NCBI GenBank assembly: GCA_034429215.1
Contig: DAOUGI010000006.1
Coordinates: 79,879 to 143,878, forward strand
Origin: JAFGOG01 sp034429215
GTDB taxonomy: Bacteria; Chloroflexota; Anaerolineae; JAAYZQ01
Length of the DNA: 64,000 nucleotides
Reading direction: 5' to 3'
Positions 8,135 through 16,796 of this stretch are shown piece after piece. Position 1 is the first letter of the stretch. The number at the start of each line of letters is the position of its first letter. Under the pieces are notes generated by a model that had not been told where the DNA came from, did not search any database, and was given only the letters and a program-made list of their open reading frames with translations. Both the position numbers and the translations under genes were made by a program.

Positions 8135-9158
8135 CATGGCCGCGGCCAAGGCGCTCGGCTATTTCCCTAACACCTTTCGCCGCAGCTCTTTTCTGCGAGG
8201 GCTCAACCTACTGGTGACCTACGACCAGCTCTGTTCTGCCCGCTGCGCCTACTGCGGGCTGAACCGGGCCCGCGAGGTGGAAACTCCGGGGCGAACCTTT
8301 ATCCGCGTCCAGTGGCCAACCTACGCCGTGGACGACATTATCGAGCGCCTCAACAACGACGGCGGCCAGCTGCGGCGGGTGTGCGTGGGGATGATCACCC
8401 ACCCGCGCGCCTTTGACGATACGAACACCATCATCCACCGCTTCCACACCGAGACCAACCGCCCCATCTCGGCGTTGATCTCACCCACCGCCATCCGCGA
8501 TCCCAAGCGGCTGGTCGAAACCCGCCAGGCAGGAGCCGACATAGCGACCGTGGCCATTGACGCCGCCACGCCCGAGCTGTTCGACCTGTACCGAGGGCAT
8601 GGGGTGCGTGGCCCGCACAGTTGGGAGCTGTTCTGGGAAACGGTGGAGGAGATCGGGCGGATCTTTGGCCGCGGCAAGGCCGGTGTGCACCTGGTCGTCG
8701 GCCTGGGCGAGACCGAACAGCAGATGGTCGCCACCATCCAGCGGGCCTACGACCTGGGCGCTGCTACCCACCTGTTCAGCTTTTTCCCCGAAGCGGGCAC
8801 CGCCATGGAGGACCACCCGCAGCCCAGCTACGGCCAGTACCGGCGCGTGCAGCTGGCCCGCTACCTGGTGAACAAGGGTCTGGGCCGTTACGAGCAGATG
8901 GCCTTTGACGACCAGGGGCGGATCGTCGATTTCGGCGTCGCTCCTGACGTGCTCGAAGAGAGCATCCAGTTCGGCGAGCCGTTCATGACCTCGGGCTGCC
9001 CCGGAGCCGATGGCCGGGTGGCCTGCAACCGGCCTTTTGGCAACGAAAAGGCGGGCCGGCCGATCCGCAACTATGCTTTCGAGCCCGAGATCGAGGACGT
9101 CGCCTTGATCCGTTACCAGCTAAAGGACTATGCGGGCTTTGGTGATGGCCGGCGCTGA
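8106..9158 (+). CDS. radical SAM protein, LipS-type lipoyl synthase (LipS1 or LipS2)
   Basis: This 350-residue radical SAM enzyme has its [4Fe-4S]/SAM motif CSARCAYC at C43, C47 and C50. Other family features include the RRVCVGMITHPRAF strand and VVGLGETEQQM. A second cysteine group near the C-terminus (TSGCPGADGRVACNRP) may hold an auxiliary cluster, the expected sacrificial sulfur source in lipoyl synthases. The ATG at 8106 is chosen because GAGGAG precedes it; the frame is open further upstream. By itself it would be called biotin-synthase-like. The operon makes one of the two LipS proteins the best call. I cannot say which of the two sulfur insertions (C6 or C8 of octanoyl) it performs. 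Confidence 0.78.
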   Translation: MESPQYVQISMAAAKALGYFPNTFRRSSFLRGLNLLVTYDQLCSARCAYCGLNRAREVETPGRTFIRVQWPTYAVDDIIERLNNDGGQLRRVCVGMITHPRAFDDTNTIIHRFHTETNRPISALISPTAIRDPKRLVETRQAGADIATVAIDAATPELFDLYRGHGVRGPHSWELFWETVEEIGRIFGRGKAGVHLVVGLGETEQQMVATIQRAYDLGAATHLFSFFPEAGTAMEDHPQPSYGQYRRVQLARYLVNKGLGRYEQMAFDDQGRIVDFGVAPDVLEESIQFGEPFMTSGCPGADGRVACNRPFGNEKAGRPIRNYAFEPEIEDVALIRYQLKDYAGFGDGRR

Positions 9159-10167
9159 GCAGCCTTCCCCCCGGCCCTACTCTGAGGACGAGGGGGAAGC
9201 GCAGAGGCTGTTTGGGCTGCCGTGGGAAGAGCTCCAGACGAGTGCCTGGGCTGCCCGCACCACTCATTTCGCCCCCTGGCTTGGCCTGGCCGTGCCCGGC
9301 GCGCGACATTACACCACCGAGCACTATGTCAACCAGCCGCAGCGTTTTGCGACGGTCAGCTTGACCGGAACCGCTTGCGCGCTTGACTGCGCCCATTGCA
9401 GCCGGCACCTGCTGGAGACGATGTACGGCGCGACCACCCCGGCCAGGCTAATCGCCCTGGCGCGCCGCCTGCAGGCCGAGGGCTGCCAGGGCATGTTGAT
9501 CAGCGGCGGAGCCGACGCCCAAGGGGCGGTTCCCCTCAGCCGTTTCCTGCCCTCCATTGCCAAGCTGAAAAGGATGGGCCTGCAGGTCATCGTCCACACC
9601 GGTCTGGCCGACGAGCAGACCGCCCGCGGGTTGTACGACGCCGGCGTCGACCAGGCTCTCTTTGACGTCATCGGCGATCAGGAAACGATACGCCAGGTGT
9701 ACGGCTTGTCCTACACGCCGGACGATTACACCCGCGGACTGGCCATCCTGCGCCGGGCAGGGCTCGCCGTAGCACCGCACGTCGTGATCGGCCTGCACTT
9801 TGGCCAACTGCGCGGCGAGATGGCTGCTCTGGAGATCATCCGGCAGGTCGGCGCGGACACGGTGGTCCTGGTGGTGCTTCGCCCTTTGCCCAACACCCCC
9901 ATGGCCGGGGTAACCCCACCGAGTGCGCAAGTAGTGGGGCGGCTCACCGCGGTCGCCCGCCTGCTGATGCCTGATACCCCGTTGATGTTGGGCTGTGCCC
10001 GCCCGGCGGGGCCGGCCAAAATACCCATGGAGCGGCTGGCGGTGCTGGCCGGCGCCAACGTCGTGGCCTACCCAGATCCGGAAACGGTGCGGCTGGCAGC
10101 CGAAATGGGTTTACAGACCGGATTTCTGGAAAGCTGTTGCACTCTGGTGGACGCCAGGCGGAAATGA
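9130..10167 (+). CDS. radical SAM protein, second LipS-type lipoyl synthase
   Basis: This 345-residue radical SAM protein has its cluster motif CALDCAHC at C83, C87 and C90, unusually far from the N-terminus. It continues with a TIM-barrel-like series (ISGGADAQGAVPLSRF, VIGLHFGQLRGEM) and ends with GCARPAG and LESCCTLVD, possible auxiliary-cluster ligands. It overlaps the previous radical SAM gene by 29 bases, with AAAGGA just before the ATG. Two adjacent, dissimilar biotin-synthase-like proteins next to a lipoate ligase and a LipT-like flavoprotein match the LipS1/LipS2 pair. No GcvH or 2-oxoacid dehydrogenase E2, the expected targets, is encoded in the window. Confidence 0.78.
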   Translation: MRALVMAGAEQPSPRPYSEDEGEAQRLFGLPWEELQTSAWAARTTHFAPWLGLAVPGARHYTTEHYVNQPQRFATVSLTGTACALDCAHCSRHLLETMYGATTPARLIALARRLQAEGCQGMLISGGADAQGAVPLSRFLPSIAKLKRMGLQVIVHTGLADEQTARGLYDAGVDQALFDVIGDQETIRQVYGLSYTPDDYTRGLAILRRAGLAVAPHVVIGLHFGQLRGEMAALEIIRQVGADTVVLVVLRPLPNTPMAGVTPPSAQVVGRLTAVARLLMPDTPLMLGCARPAGPAKIPMERLAVLAGANVVAYPDPETVRLAAEMGLQTGFLESCCTLVDARRK

Positions 10168-10198
10168 TGGCCGGTGGGCCGGGCGGCCTCGACGGCTG

Positions 10199-11344
10199 CT
10201 ACCCGGCGGGGTCGGGCGGCCGCTCGCCGAGATACTGGTAGTAGTTGACCTCGATTGAGGCGTTGTGCAGTTTTCTCACCCTGTCTGGCTGCGCTCGTTT
10301 GAAATAGTCCGGGAACTTGACATCGGCAGTCAGGATAAAGATCGACCACCCTTTCTTCTTCTTGAAGGTCTTGTTCAGCGAAATATAGATCTGGTTCATG
10401 GCCTGGAACTCGCCGGTTTTGATGCCATAGGGAGGGTTGGAAATGACGACGCCGTACTGTTTGTCGATCCAGAGATCCTTGACATCCTTGTGCTCGAACA
10501 CAATGTCGCCGCCAACACCGGCGCGCCGGGCATTCACCTTGCCGGCCTCGATACACGCCTCGTCAATGTCATAGCCGAATATCTGAAGGCTGCCTTCCAT
10601 GTCGATCGCCCGGCGCGCGGCGAGCCGGGCTTGCTGCCAGGCCTCCGGAGCGATGGCCGGCCACCCTTCGGAAGCGAATTTCCTCCGGAGCCCTGGCGCA
10701 ATATTGCGGCCGATCAGAGCTGCCTCGATCAGGATCGTGCCCGAGCCGCACATCGGATCGATCAGCAACCGGTCCTTGTTCCACACGCTGAGAAGAACAA
10801 GGGCCGCCGCCAGGGTTTCCCTGAGCGCCGCTTCGCCCGTCCGCTGCCGGTACCCTCGTTTGTTCAGCCCTGATCCGGAGGTGTCGAGGGTCAGCAGCGC
10901 CACGTCTTTGAGCATCGCTACCTGGATGGTGAATTCCGGCCCGGTCTCGGCAAACCAGTCCCGGTGGTATTGCTCTTTGAGCCGCTCGACGACGGCTTTT
11001 TTGACGATCGCCTGGCAGGCTCTGACGCTGCCCAGGGTCGATTTCACCGCTTTTCCGGTGACGGTGAACTTGCCATCTTCAGTGATCCACGCTTCCCACG
11101 GCAGGGCTTTGGTCTGCTCGAACAGCTCCTCGAAGGTCAGCGCCTGAAACTCGCCCATTTTGAGCAGGACGCGATCGGCGCTGCGCAGCCACAGGTTCGC
11201 CGTAGGGATATCATCGGGCGTCGCTTTGAACTCGACTTTGCCGTCGGCGACGTGGGTCGGTTCAAAGCCCAAGGCGAGCAGCTCGCGCTTGACAACCGCC
11301 TCCAGTCCATACGATAGGGTTGCAATCAGGGTAATTTGGCTCAT
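10199..11344 (-). CDS. THUMP-domain class I SAM RNA methyltransferase (RlmL/Trm14 type)
   Basis: This 381-residue protein has an N-terminal ferredoxin-like/THUMP RNA-binding half (ATLSYGLEAVVKREL onward) and a C-terminal Rossmann methyltransferase with DPMCGSGT (SAM loop) and the catalytic SNPPYG motif of N2-guanine methyltransferases. It resembles the N-terminal part of E. coli RlmKL, which makes m2G in 23S rRNA, and archaeal Trm14, so the substrate is rRNA or tRNA guanine. The frame extends about 60 codons upstream, but the ATG at 11344 fits the family start, and a minus-strand promoter lies at 11416-11444. It converges on the lipoate operon with a 31-base gap. Confidence 0.88.
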   Translation of the reverse strand: MSQITLIATLSYGLEAVVKRELLALGFEPTHVADGKVEFKATPDDIPTANLWLRSADRVLLKMGEFQALTFEELFEQTKALPWEAWITEDGKFTVTGKAVKSTLGSVRACQAIVKKAVVERLKEQYHRDWFAETGPEFTIQVAMLKDVALLTLDTSGSGLNKRGYRQRTGEAALRETLAAALVLLSVWNKDRLLIDPMCGSGTILIEAALIGRNIAPGLRRKFASEGWPAIAPEAWQQARLAARRAIDMEGSLQIFGYDIDEACIEAGKVNARRAGVGGDIVFEHKDVKDLWIDKQYGVVISNPPYGIKTGEFQAMNQIYISLNKTFKKKKGWSIFILTADVKFPDYFKRAQPDRVRKLHNASIEVNYYQYLGERPPDPAG

Positions 11345-11415
11345 AGGCCGCTCGTGTCGCTCGATTTTCGGTGACAGAACCGATGGATCGACAATGTTCT
11401 GCCCACCGCTCCATG

Positions 11416-11444
11416 AGTATAGCACGGCTGGGGCGGCGGGGCAA
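11416..11444 (-). promoter_or_regulatory. promoter of the THUMP methyltransferase gene
   Basis: On the minus strand TTGCCC, a 17-base spacer and TATACT are preceded by TGC (extended -10). The predicted start of transcription leaves about 65 bases of leader before the ATG at 11344. Confidence 0.5.
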
Positions 11445-11521
11445 GCGGCGGCGCTCTTGCGGGTGCTGGCTCGGACAAGACCTGGGCTTTCCGCCGGCTT
11501 GGGCCCCGGCAGCTTTACCCC

Positions 11522-11550
11522 TTGCACGGCGAGAATATTTGTAGTACACT
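11522..11550 (+). promoter_or_regulatory. promoter of the serpin gene
   Basis: TTGCAC (11522-11527), 17 bases, TACACT (11545-11550). The serpin GTG start at 11639 follows after a leader of about 80 bases. Confidence 0.5.
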
Positions 11551-11638
11551 GGAAACGGAATCAGCCGAGGCGTCAAGGGAGATCATGGCCGTTGGCCTTT
11601 TGATCCGCCGCGAGCCGGTTCCAGAAGGAGATGAGAAA

Positions 11639-13222
11639 GTGAAAAACAGATGGATGAGCCTGATGGCGCTGCTTGTGGTGGGCGCACTGGCAGTCAGCGC
11701 CTGCGGAGGGGCTACCGACTCGACCAGCCCGCTGCCCACGGCTCAGCCCGCCGGACCGTCAGAGCCGGCCGCTGCTCGCGACGCGGTGGTGGCTTACCTG
11801 GCCGAAAAGTATGCCGGCCAGGGCCCGGCAGCGGGCATGGACTGGACGGAGCAACACACAACGCCTGAGGGGGTGGTGGGCGGCGAAAAGTACGAGTACA
11901 CCGCCCGCGCCTGGACCATCACGGTGTCCTATCCTGTCGTAGCTCCCGAGAACGTCATATATGCCGTCGTGGCGGCCGACCGGACGACCGGATTTCACTG
12001 GGAAGGTGAGGTCGATGCGACCGGGCGAGTGACAGAAACGACGTTCACGGGGACGCCGGAGCCGGGCGCCGGGGAGGCGGATCTGGTGGCGCTGGTCAAC
12101 GGCAACACCAATTTCGCCTTTGACCTGTATGGGACGCTGAAGGGGCAGTCGGGGAACCTGTTCTTTTCCCCGTACAGCATCTCGCAGGCGCTGGCCATGA
12201 CCTACGCCGGGGCCCGCGGCGAGACCGAGGCGCAGATGGCCAATACCCTCCACTATAACCTGCCCCCAACCGTGCTCCACCCGTCGTTCAAGAGCCTCGG
12301 CGAGGAGCTGGCCCAGCGCGGAGAGGGCGCCGAGGGCAAGGACGCAGGCGGCTTTCGGCTGAACGTGGCCAATGCCCTGTGGGGGCAGAAGGACTACCGG
12401 TTCCTGGCCGACTTTACCAATCTGCTGGCGCAGAACTATGGCGCCGGGATGCAGTTCGTCGACTATGTGAACGCGGTGGAAGAAGCGCGCACCACCATCA
12501 ACGACTGGATCAGCCGGCAGACCGAGGGCAAGATCAAGGATATGATCGCGCCCGGGGTGCTGGACAGCATGACCCGGCTGGTGCTGACCAACGCCATCTA
12601 CTTCAATGCCGCCTGGGATACGCCCTTTAACGAGCGTCAGACCAAGGACGGGCCGTTCACCAAGCTGGACGGCAGCCAGGTGCAGGTGCCGATGATGGCG
12701 CAGACGGAGCCGCTGGGCTATGGGGAGGACGCGGGCTACCAGGCGGTGGAGCTGCCGTACGACGGCCGCGAGCTGTCGATGGTGATCCTGCTGCCGGCCG
12801 CGGGCCAGTTCGAGGCGTTCGAGAGCTCGCTGGACGCGGCCAGGGTCGAGGCGATCGTGGCGGATCTGGAGCCGGTGCAGGTGGCGCTGACGATGCCCCG
12901 GTTCAAGTTCGACTCGCAGTTCAGCCTGACAGACGCGCTGTCACAGATGGGCATGCCACTGGCCTTCACGCCCGACGCCGACTTTTCGGGAATGACCGGC
13001 AACAACGATCTGTCGATCAGTGCGATACTGCACAAGGCCTACGTAGCGGTGGACGAGGCCGGCACCGAAGCGGCAGCGGCCACGATCGTGGATATGAGCC
13101 TGACATCGGCGCCGGCAAGCCCGGTAGAGGTCAAGGTCGACCGGCCGTTCCTGTTCTTCATCCGCGACTCAAAGACAGGTGCGGTGCTGTTCCTGGGGCG
13201 GGTGGTCGATCCCAGCGAGTGA
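11639..13222 (+). CDS. lipoprotein serpin (serine protease inhibitor)
   Basis: This 527-residue protein starts at a GTG with AGGAG eight bases upstream. A basic start and hydrophobic stretch end in AVSAC, a lipobox with C22 as the lipidated residue, so the protein is probably membrane-anchored on the outside. A Ser/Pro-rich spacer and a small domain of about 100 residues (DAVVAYLAEKYAG to VTETTFTG) come before a complete serpin domain (~residue 165 to the end). The hinge GTEAAAAT matches inhibitory serpins, and counting from it puts Thr-Ser at P1-P1'. Serpins trap target proteases by loop insertion. An upstream ATG at 11522 would place coding sequence over the promoter, so it was not used. 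Confidence 0.9.
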   Translation: MKNRWMSLMALLVVGALAVSACGGATDSTSPLPTAQPAGPSEPAAARDAVVAYLAEKYAGQGPAAGMDWTEQHTTPEGVVGGEKYEYTARAWTITVSYPVVAPENVIYAVVAADRTTGFHWEGEVDATGRVTETTFTGTPEPGAGEADLVALVNGNTNFAFDLYGTLKGQSGNLFFSPYSISQALAMTYAGARGETEAQMANTLHYNLPPTVLHPSFKSLGEELAQRGEGAEGKDAGGFRLNVANALWGQKDYRFLADFTNLLAQNYGAGMQFVDYVNAVEEARTTINDWISRQTEGKIKDMIAPGVLDSMTRLVLTNAIYFNAAWDTPFNERQTKDGPFTKLDGSQVQVPMMAQTEPLGYGEDAGYQAVELPYDGRELSMVILLPAAGQFEAFESSLDAARVEAIVADLEPVQVALTMPRFKFDSQFSLTDALSQMGMPLAFTPDADFSGMTGNNDLSISAILHKAYVAVDEAGTEAAAATIVDMSLTSAPASPVEVKVDRPFLFFIRDSKTGAVLFLGRVVDPSE

Positions 13223-13237
13223 TGGACAGAAGATCGG

Positions 13238-13250
13238 TTTCTTGAAGAAA
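13238..13250. repeat. fragment of the GAAACC/GGTTTC palindrome family
   Basis: TTTCTT-G-AAGAAA is a 6-bp palindrome between the serpin and methyltransferase genes. It resembles the arms of the longer palindromes at 15704-15752 and 36099-36131. Confidence 0.35.
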
Positions 13251-13300
13251 GAAGCACCCTCCAGCGGGCGATCAAGATTGGCCTGACGTGGGAGAGCAGC

Positions 13301-14059
13301 ATGCCAGCAGAGGATAACCTGTCCGAGTATTCCGACCCGATCCTGTTTGACACCGAAAACGCCGATCTTGAGCCGAGCTGGTCGTTCTACCTGGCGCTGG
13401 CCCGGCGGGTGAGCGGGCCTGTGCTCGATCTCGGCTGCGGCACCGGCCGGCTCACCATCCCTCTCGCCCAGCAGGGCATCGACATCACCGGGCTGGACCC
13501 TATGCCCGCCATGCTGGCTCGCGCCAGGGACAAGGCAGGTGATCTGCCGATCCCCTGGATCGTGGCCGACGCCCGCACCTTCCGCCTGGATCGACGCTTT
13601 GCTCTGATCATGGCTGTGGGGAGCGTCTTTCCGCACCTGCTGGAGCTGGCAAACCAGGAAGCGATGCTGGGCCGCGTGCGAGAGCACCTGGCCCCGGGCG
13701 GCCTGTTTGCCTTTGACACCATCTTTCCCCAAGTAGGGCAGATGCAAACCGACGAGACCGAGCGCGAGTGGTTCAGCTATAGCAGTAACGATTGGCGCGA
13801 GGTGCGCGTGTCGGGCACACAGCACTATGACCCGCTGCGGCAGGTCCGCGTCGAGACGGCCTATCGTCGCTGGCGGGGGGCCGGCGGCCAGGAGATCGTC
13901 CAGGTTGCACCGCTGGCGCTGCGCTTGACCTTTCCACAGGAGATGGAATCGCTGTTACACTACAACGGGCTCGCGGTGCTGGAGCGCTATGGCGGCTATG
14001 ACTCTAGCCCGCTGACTGCCAACAGCCAGATCATGGTGTACGTGTGCCGCGCGGCATAA
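13301..14059 (+). CDS. class I SAM-dependent methyltransferase
   Basis: This 252-residue soluble protein has the methyltransferase motif I VLDLGCGTGR near residues 42-51, followed by GLDPMPAMLARAR (acidic motif II) and ADARTF. The C-terminal half is beta-rich, with repeated aromatic/basic strands as in UbiE/CcbJ-like small-molecule methyltransferases. The ATG at 13301 is preceded by GGAG. The substrate is not evident. It sits 78 bases after the serpin gene on the same strand but shares no obvious pathway with it. Confidence 0.85.
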   Translation: MPAEDNLSEYSDPILFDTENADLEPSWSFYLALARRVSGPVLDLGCGTGRLTIPLAQQGIDITGLDPMPAMLARARDKAGDLPIPWIVADARTFRLDRRFALIMAVGSVFPHLLELANQEAMLGRVREHLAPGGLFAFDTIFPQVGQMQTDETEREWFSYSSNDWREVRVSGTQHYDPLRQVRVETAYRRWRGAGGQEIVQVAPLALRLTFPQEMESLLHYNGLAVLERYGGYDSSPLTANSQIMVYVCRAA

Positions 14060-14082
14060 AGCTTCGCGGGCGCGGCCGAGTG

Positions 14083-14091
14083 TGATATAAT
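14083..14091 (+). promoter_or_regulatory. extended -10 promoter before the TPR/zinc-ribbon gene
   Basis: TGA-TATAAT (TATAAT at 14086-14091) lies 45 bases before the ATG at 14136. There is no good -35 box, as expected for an extended -10 promoter. Confidence 0.5.
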
Positions 14092-14135
14092 CGGTGCAGA
14101 GGCAGAGCCGGACCGGCCTGCTTGAAAGGAGGGCC

Positions 14136-15680
14136 ATGACGGCATCCAGCGAAACGGCGGAATTGCTCCAACGGGGTATTGCCGCGGCGCGCGCCGGGCG
14201 CAAGGTAGAGGCATCCCGCCTCCTGATGCAGGTGGTAGAGCGCGACGAGCACAACGAGCAGGCCTGGCTGTGGCTGAGCGGGGTGGTCGATTCGCTCGAC
14301 GACCGCCGCGTCTGCCTGGAAAATGTGCTGGCCCTCAATCCCAACCACAGCGCGGCCCTGGCCGGGCTGCGTCACCTGGATCAGGCGGCCGCCGCCGAGG
14401 CGCGCAGCCGTGTGCCGCCACCTCCATCGGGCGCCCAGCCTGCCGCTCCGGCTGCCGGCGAGCTATGCCCCTTCTGCCTCAAGCCCTTGCCGGCCACCGG
14501 CACCAAATGCCCTCAGTGTGGCGGGCCGCTCCTGGTGGTCTGCCCGGCGTGCGGCGAGTACGCCGATGTGCAACAGCCGTTGTGCGCCACCTGCGGCCAG
14601 TCCATCGGCGACTACCGGCAGGGGGCGGCCTATTTTCTGTCGCTGGCGCAGGCATCGCTGGCCCGCGGCCGGCACGAGGCGACGCTACAGGCGCTGGGCC
14701 ACGCCGAGAGCCGGGCAGGCGACGACGCCCCAACGCTGGGGGAGATTGCCGCCCTGTACGAACAGCTCGGCCGGCTCGACCTGGCCGCGCAGGCTGCCGA
14801 GCGGGCAGCCGCCGCAGCGCCGCAAAGCGCCGCCGCCTATGCCCGCCTGAGCTCGATCTACCAACAGCAGGGCCAGATCCGGCCGGCGCAGGCGGCCATG
14901 CGCAAGGCCGCCGAGCTGTCGGCTGACCCCGCCGTTCAGCTCGAGCTGGCGCGCCTCTACCTGGACGAAGATGGGACCGTGACCGAGGCGGTCGCTTTGC
15001 TGGGGCAGATGATCAAGGCCAAGCCGATGAATGCCCAGGCGCACCTGCTGTTGGGCGACGCCTATCGCAAGCAGGGCAATGAGGACCGGGCGCGCCGTTC
15101 CTACCAGGATGCAGCCCGCCTGGCCCCGGCCGATTCTCAGGCGGGGATCGAGGCCCGGTCGAGGCTGGCGATCTATGAGCCGGCCCCGCCCTCGGCCATG
15201 GGCGGGCGGGCGGCCAGGCGCCAGGGAGAGCGGCCCGGCTGCGTTACCCTCTATGCGGTTTGGCTGGCCATCAGTGGGAGCATGTCGGCTCTCGGGGCGC
15301 TGATCCTGGTCGCCTTCGGCTCGGCCGTGTTCTCCCGGCTCGCCATGGAACGGGACCCCCTGCCGTCGGGCGTGGGGCAGGGGATCTTGTGGGCGGCGGC
15401 CGGCATTACGCTCGTTTTCGCCCTCGCCTATCTCGTCCTGGCTTATGGGCTGTGGACCATGAAGAACTGGGCTCGGATTAACGTCCTGGTCTTGTCGATC
15501 CTCGGCCTGTTGGCCACGATCGGCCAGGCCGTCGTCAGCCTGACCGGGATGGAGCAGCTAGCTGCGCAGACAAGCGCGCCGCAGATGTCCACTTTTTTTC
15601 TGTGCGCAATCATCCCCGAGTTTGCCATCAGCGGCTATATCATCTTCTGGTTCTGGGCCAATCGAGAATTGTTTAGCTGA
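14136..15680 (+). CDS. TPR protein with internal zinc ribbon and C-terminal membrane domain
   Basis: This 514-residue protein begins at an ATG with AAAGGAGGG upstream. Residues ~1-85 form TPR-like helices (ARAGRKVEASRLLMQVVERDEH). A Pro/Ala-rich spacer leads to a double zinc ribbon, CPFC/CPQC then CPAC/CATC. TPR units fill ~165-350, and about four hydrophobic helices occupy the last ~130 residues. The cysteine pairs resemble double-zinc-ribbon (DZR) domains. The layout suggests a membrane-anchored scaffold with the TPR and zinc parts in the cytoplasm. Function is unknown. It converges on the sugar-transporter operon, separated by a palindromic element. Confidence 0.75.
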   Translation: MTASSETAELLQRGIAAARAGRKVEASRLLMQVVERDEHNEQAWLWLSGVVDSLDDRRVCLENVLALNPNHSAALAGLRHLDQAAAAEARSRVPPPPSGAQPAAPAAGELCPFCLKPLPATGTKCPQCGGPLLVVCPACGEYADVQQPLCATCGQSIGDYRQGAAYFLSLAQASLARGRHEATLQALGHAESRAGDDAPTLGEIAALYEQLGRLDLAAQAAERAAAAAPQSAAAYARLSSIYQQQGQIRPAQAAMRKAAELSADPAVQLELARLYLDEDGTVTEAVALLGQMIKAKPMNAQAHLLLGDAYRKQGNEDRARRSYQDAARLAPADSQAGIEARSRLAIYEPAPPSAMGGRAARRQGERPGCVTLYAVWLAISGSMSALGALILVAFGSAVFSRLAMERDPLPSGVGQGILWAAAGITLVFALAYLVLAYGLWTMKNWARINVLVLSILGLLATIGQAVVSLTGMEQLAAQTSAPQMSTFFLCAIIPEFAISGYIIFWFWANRELFS

Positions 15681-15686
15681 GCCAAT

Positions 15687-15752
15687 CAAGAACCCCGGTT
15701 TTCCCAAGAAACCAGGGTTCTAGGCCTTTTGGAGAGAAACCGGGTTTCTTGG
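15687..15752. repeat. palindromic repeat, likely bidirectional terminator
   Basis: CCAAGAAACC (15704-15713) pairs with GGTTTCTTGG (15743-15752), and a third related copy (AAGAACCCCGG) lies just upstream. The element fills the gap between two convergent genes, so it could end transcription in both directions. It belongs to the same family as 36099-36131. Confidence 0.55.
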
Positions 15753-15755
15753 AGT

Positions 15756-16796
15756 TTATCCATCGCCCTCGGGGTGACCGGGCATGGCCCAATGGCGGAG
15801 CCGGCTGGTGGCCTTGGAGAGGCGCCCTTCGCCGATCAGGACGTTGATTGACACGGCCAGGGCCATGATCATGCCCATCACCACCTGCACCCAGTAGCTG
15901 GTAATGCCTGTGGCGACGACCCCGGCTTGAAGCGAGCCGATGATGTAGGTGCCCCAAAAGGTGCCGACGATGCTGCCCTGGCCGCCGGAGATCAGGGTCC
16001 CGCCGATAAAGACGGCGGCCATCACCGGCAGCATGTAGCCTTGCCCCTGAGTCGGGTAAAATACGTTGATCTCGGTGGTCAGCAGCAGGCCGGCGAAAGC
16101 GGCAAGCACGCCCATGAGAGTAAACAGCTTGATCTTGGTCATCTCGACGTTGATGCCCATCACCCGCGCCACGTTCGGGTTGTCGCCGATGAACATGATC
16201 GCCTCGCCAAAGGTGTGACGGTTGAGGATGAACCACAGTAAGATGGCCAGGGCCAGCCCCCAGACCGCCTGGGCGGGGATGACGCCAAAGATGCGGCCGG
16301 TGAGGATGGTATGAAAGGTGGTCTCCTCTATCTCCTTGAGGTTCAATTGGAGCCCATTGGCGATCAGGATAGTGGCGCCGTACCAAAAGAATTGCGTGGC
16401 CAGCGTGGCCATGATCGAGGGCACATGGATCTTGGCGACGAGCAGCCCGTTGACATACCCGGCCAGGGCGCCGGCGGCCAGGGCCACGACGGCGCCGATC
16501 CAGGGAGCCAGGGGCGTATCGAGGTTCTTGAAACACCAGGCTAAGGCAAACCCGGACAGCGCGACTATCGCCGGAAAGCTCAGGTCGATCTCTCCTGCGG
16601 TGATGACCAGGGTTAATCCCAGGCCCAGGACAAGCAGGGGGGCCACGGTCTGCAGGAAGGACATGTAGATCAACGGCCTGGTAAAAACGTCCGGAGCCGT
16701 GATCAGGAACGCGCCATACAGGAGCACCAACACCCCCAAAACGGGGAGGCCTTCGATCCTGCCGAGGAATGCGAGGGGAGAGCTCTTTGTCTTCAT
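15756..16796 (-). CDS. sugar ABC transporter permease (RbsC/FrcC family)
   Basis: This 346-residue inner-membrane protein has about ten hydrophobic helices and the branched permease (BPD_transp_2) pattern, including GLTLVITAGEIDLSFPAIVALSGF and GGTLISGGQGSIVGTFWG. It forms the channel of a carbohydrate importer with the ATPase encoded immediately upstream, whose stop overlaps this start (ATGA). The single permease gene with a single-domain ATPase resembles the FrcBCA layout rather than RbsABC. The sugar transported cannot be read from sequence. Confidence 0.9.
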   Translation of the reverse strand: MKTKSSPLAFLGRIEGLPVLGVLVLLYGAFLITAPDVFTRPLIYMSFLQTVAPLLVLGLGLTLVITAGEIDLSFPAIVALSGFALAWCFKNLDTPLAPWIGAVVALAAGALAGYVNGLLVAKIHVPSIMATLATQFFWYGATILIANGLQLNLKEIEETTFHTILTGRIFGVIPAQAVWGLALAILLWFILNRHTFGEAIMFIGDNPNVARVMGINVEMTKIKLFTLMGVLAAFAGLLLTTEINVFYPTQGQGYMLPVMAAVFIGGTLISGGQGSIVGTFWGTYIIGSLQAGVVATGITSYWVQVVMGMIMALAVSINVLIGEGRLSKATSRLRHWAMPGHPEGDG

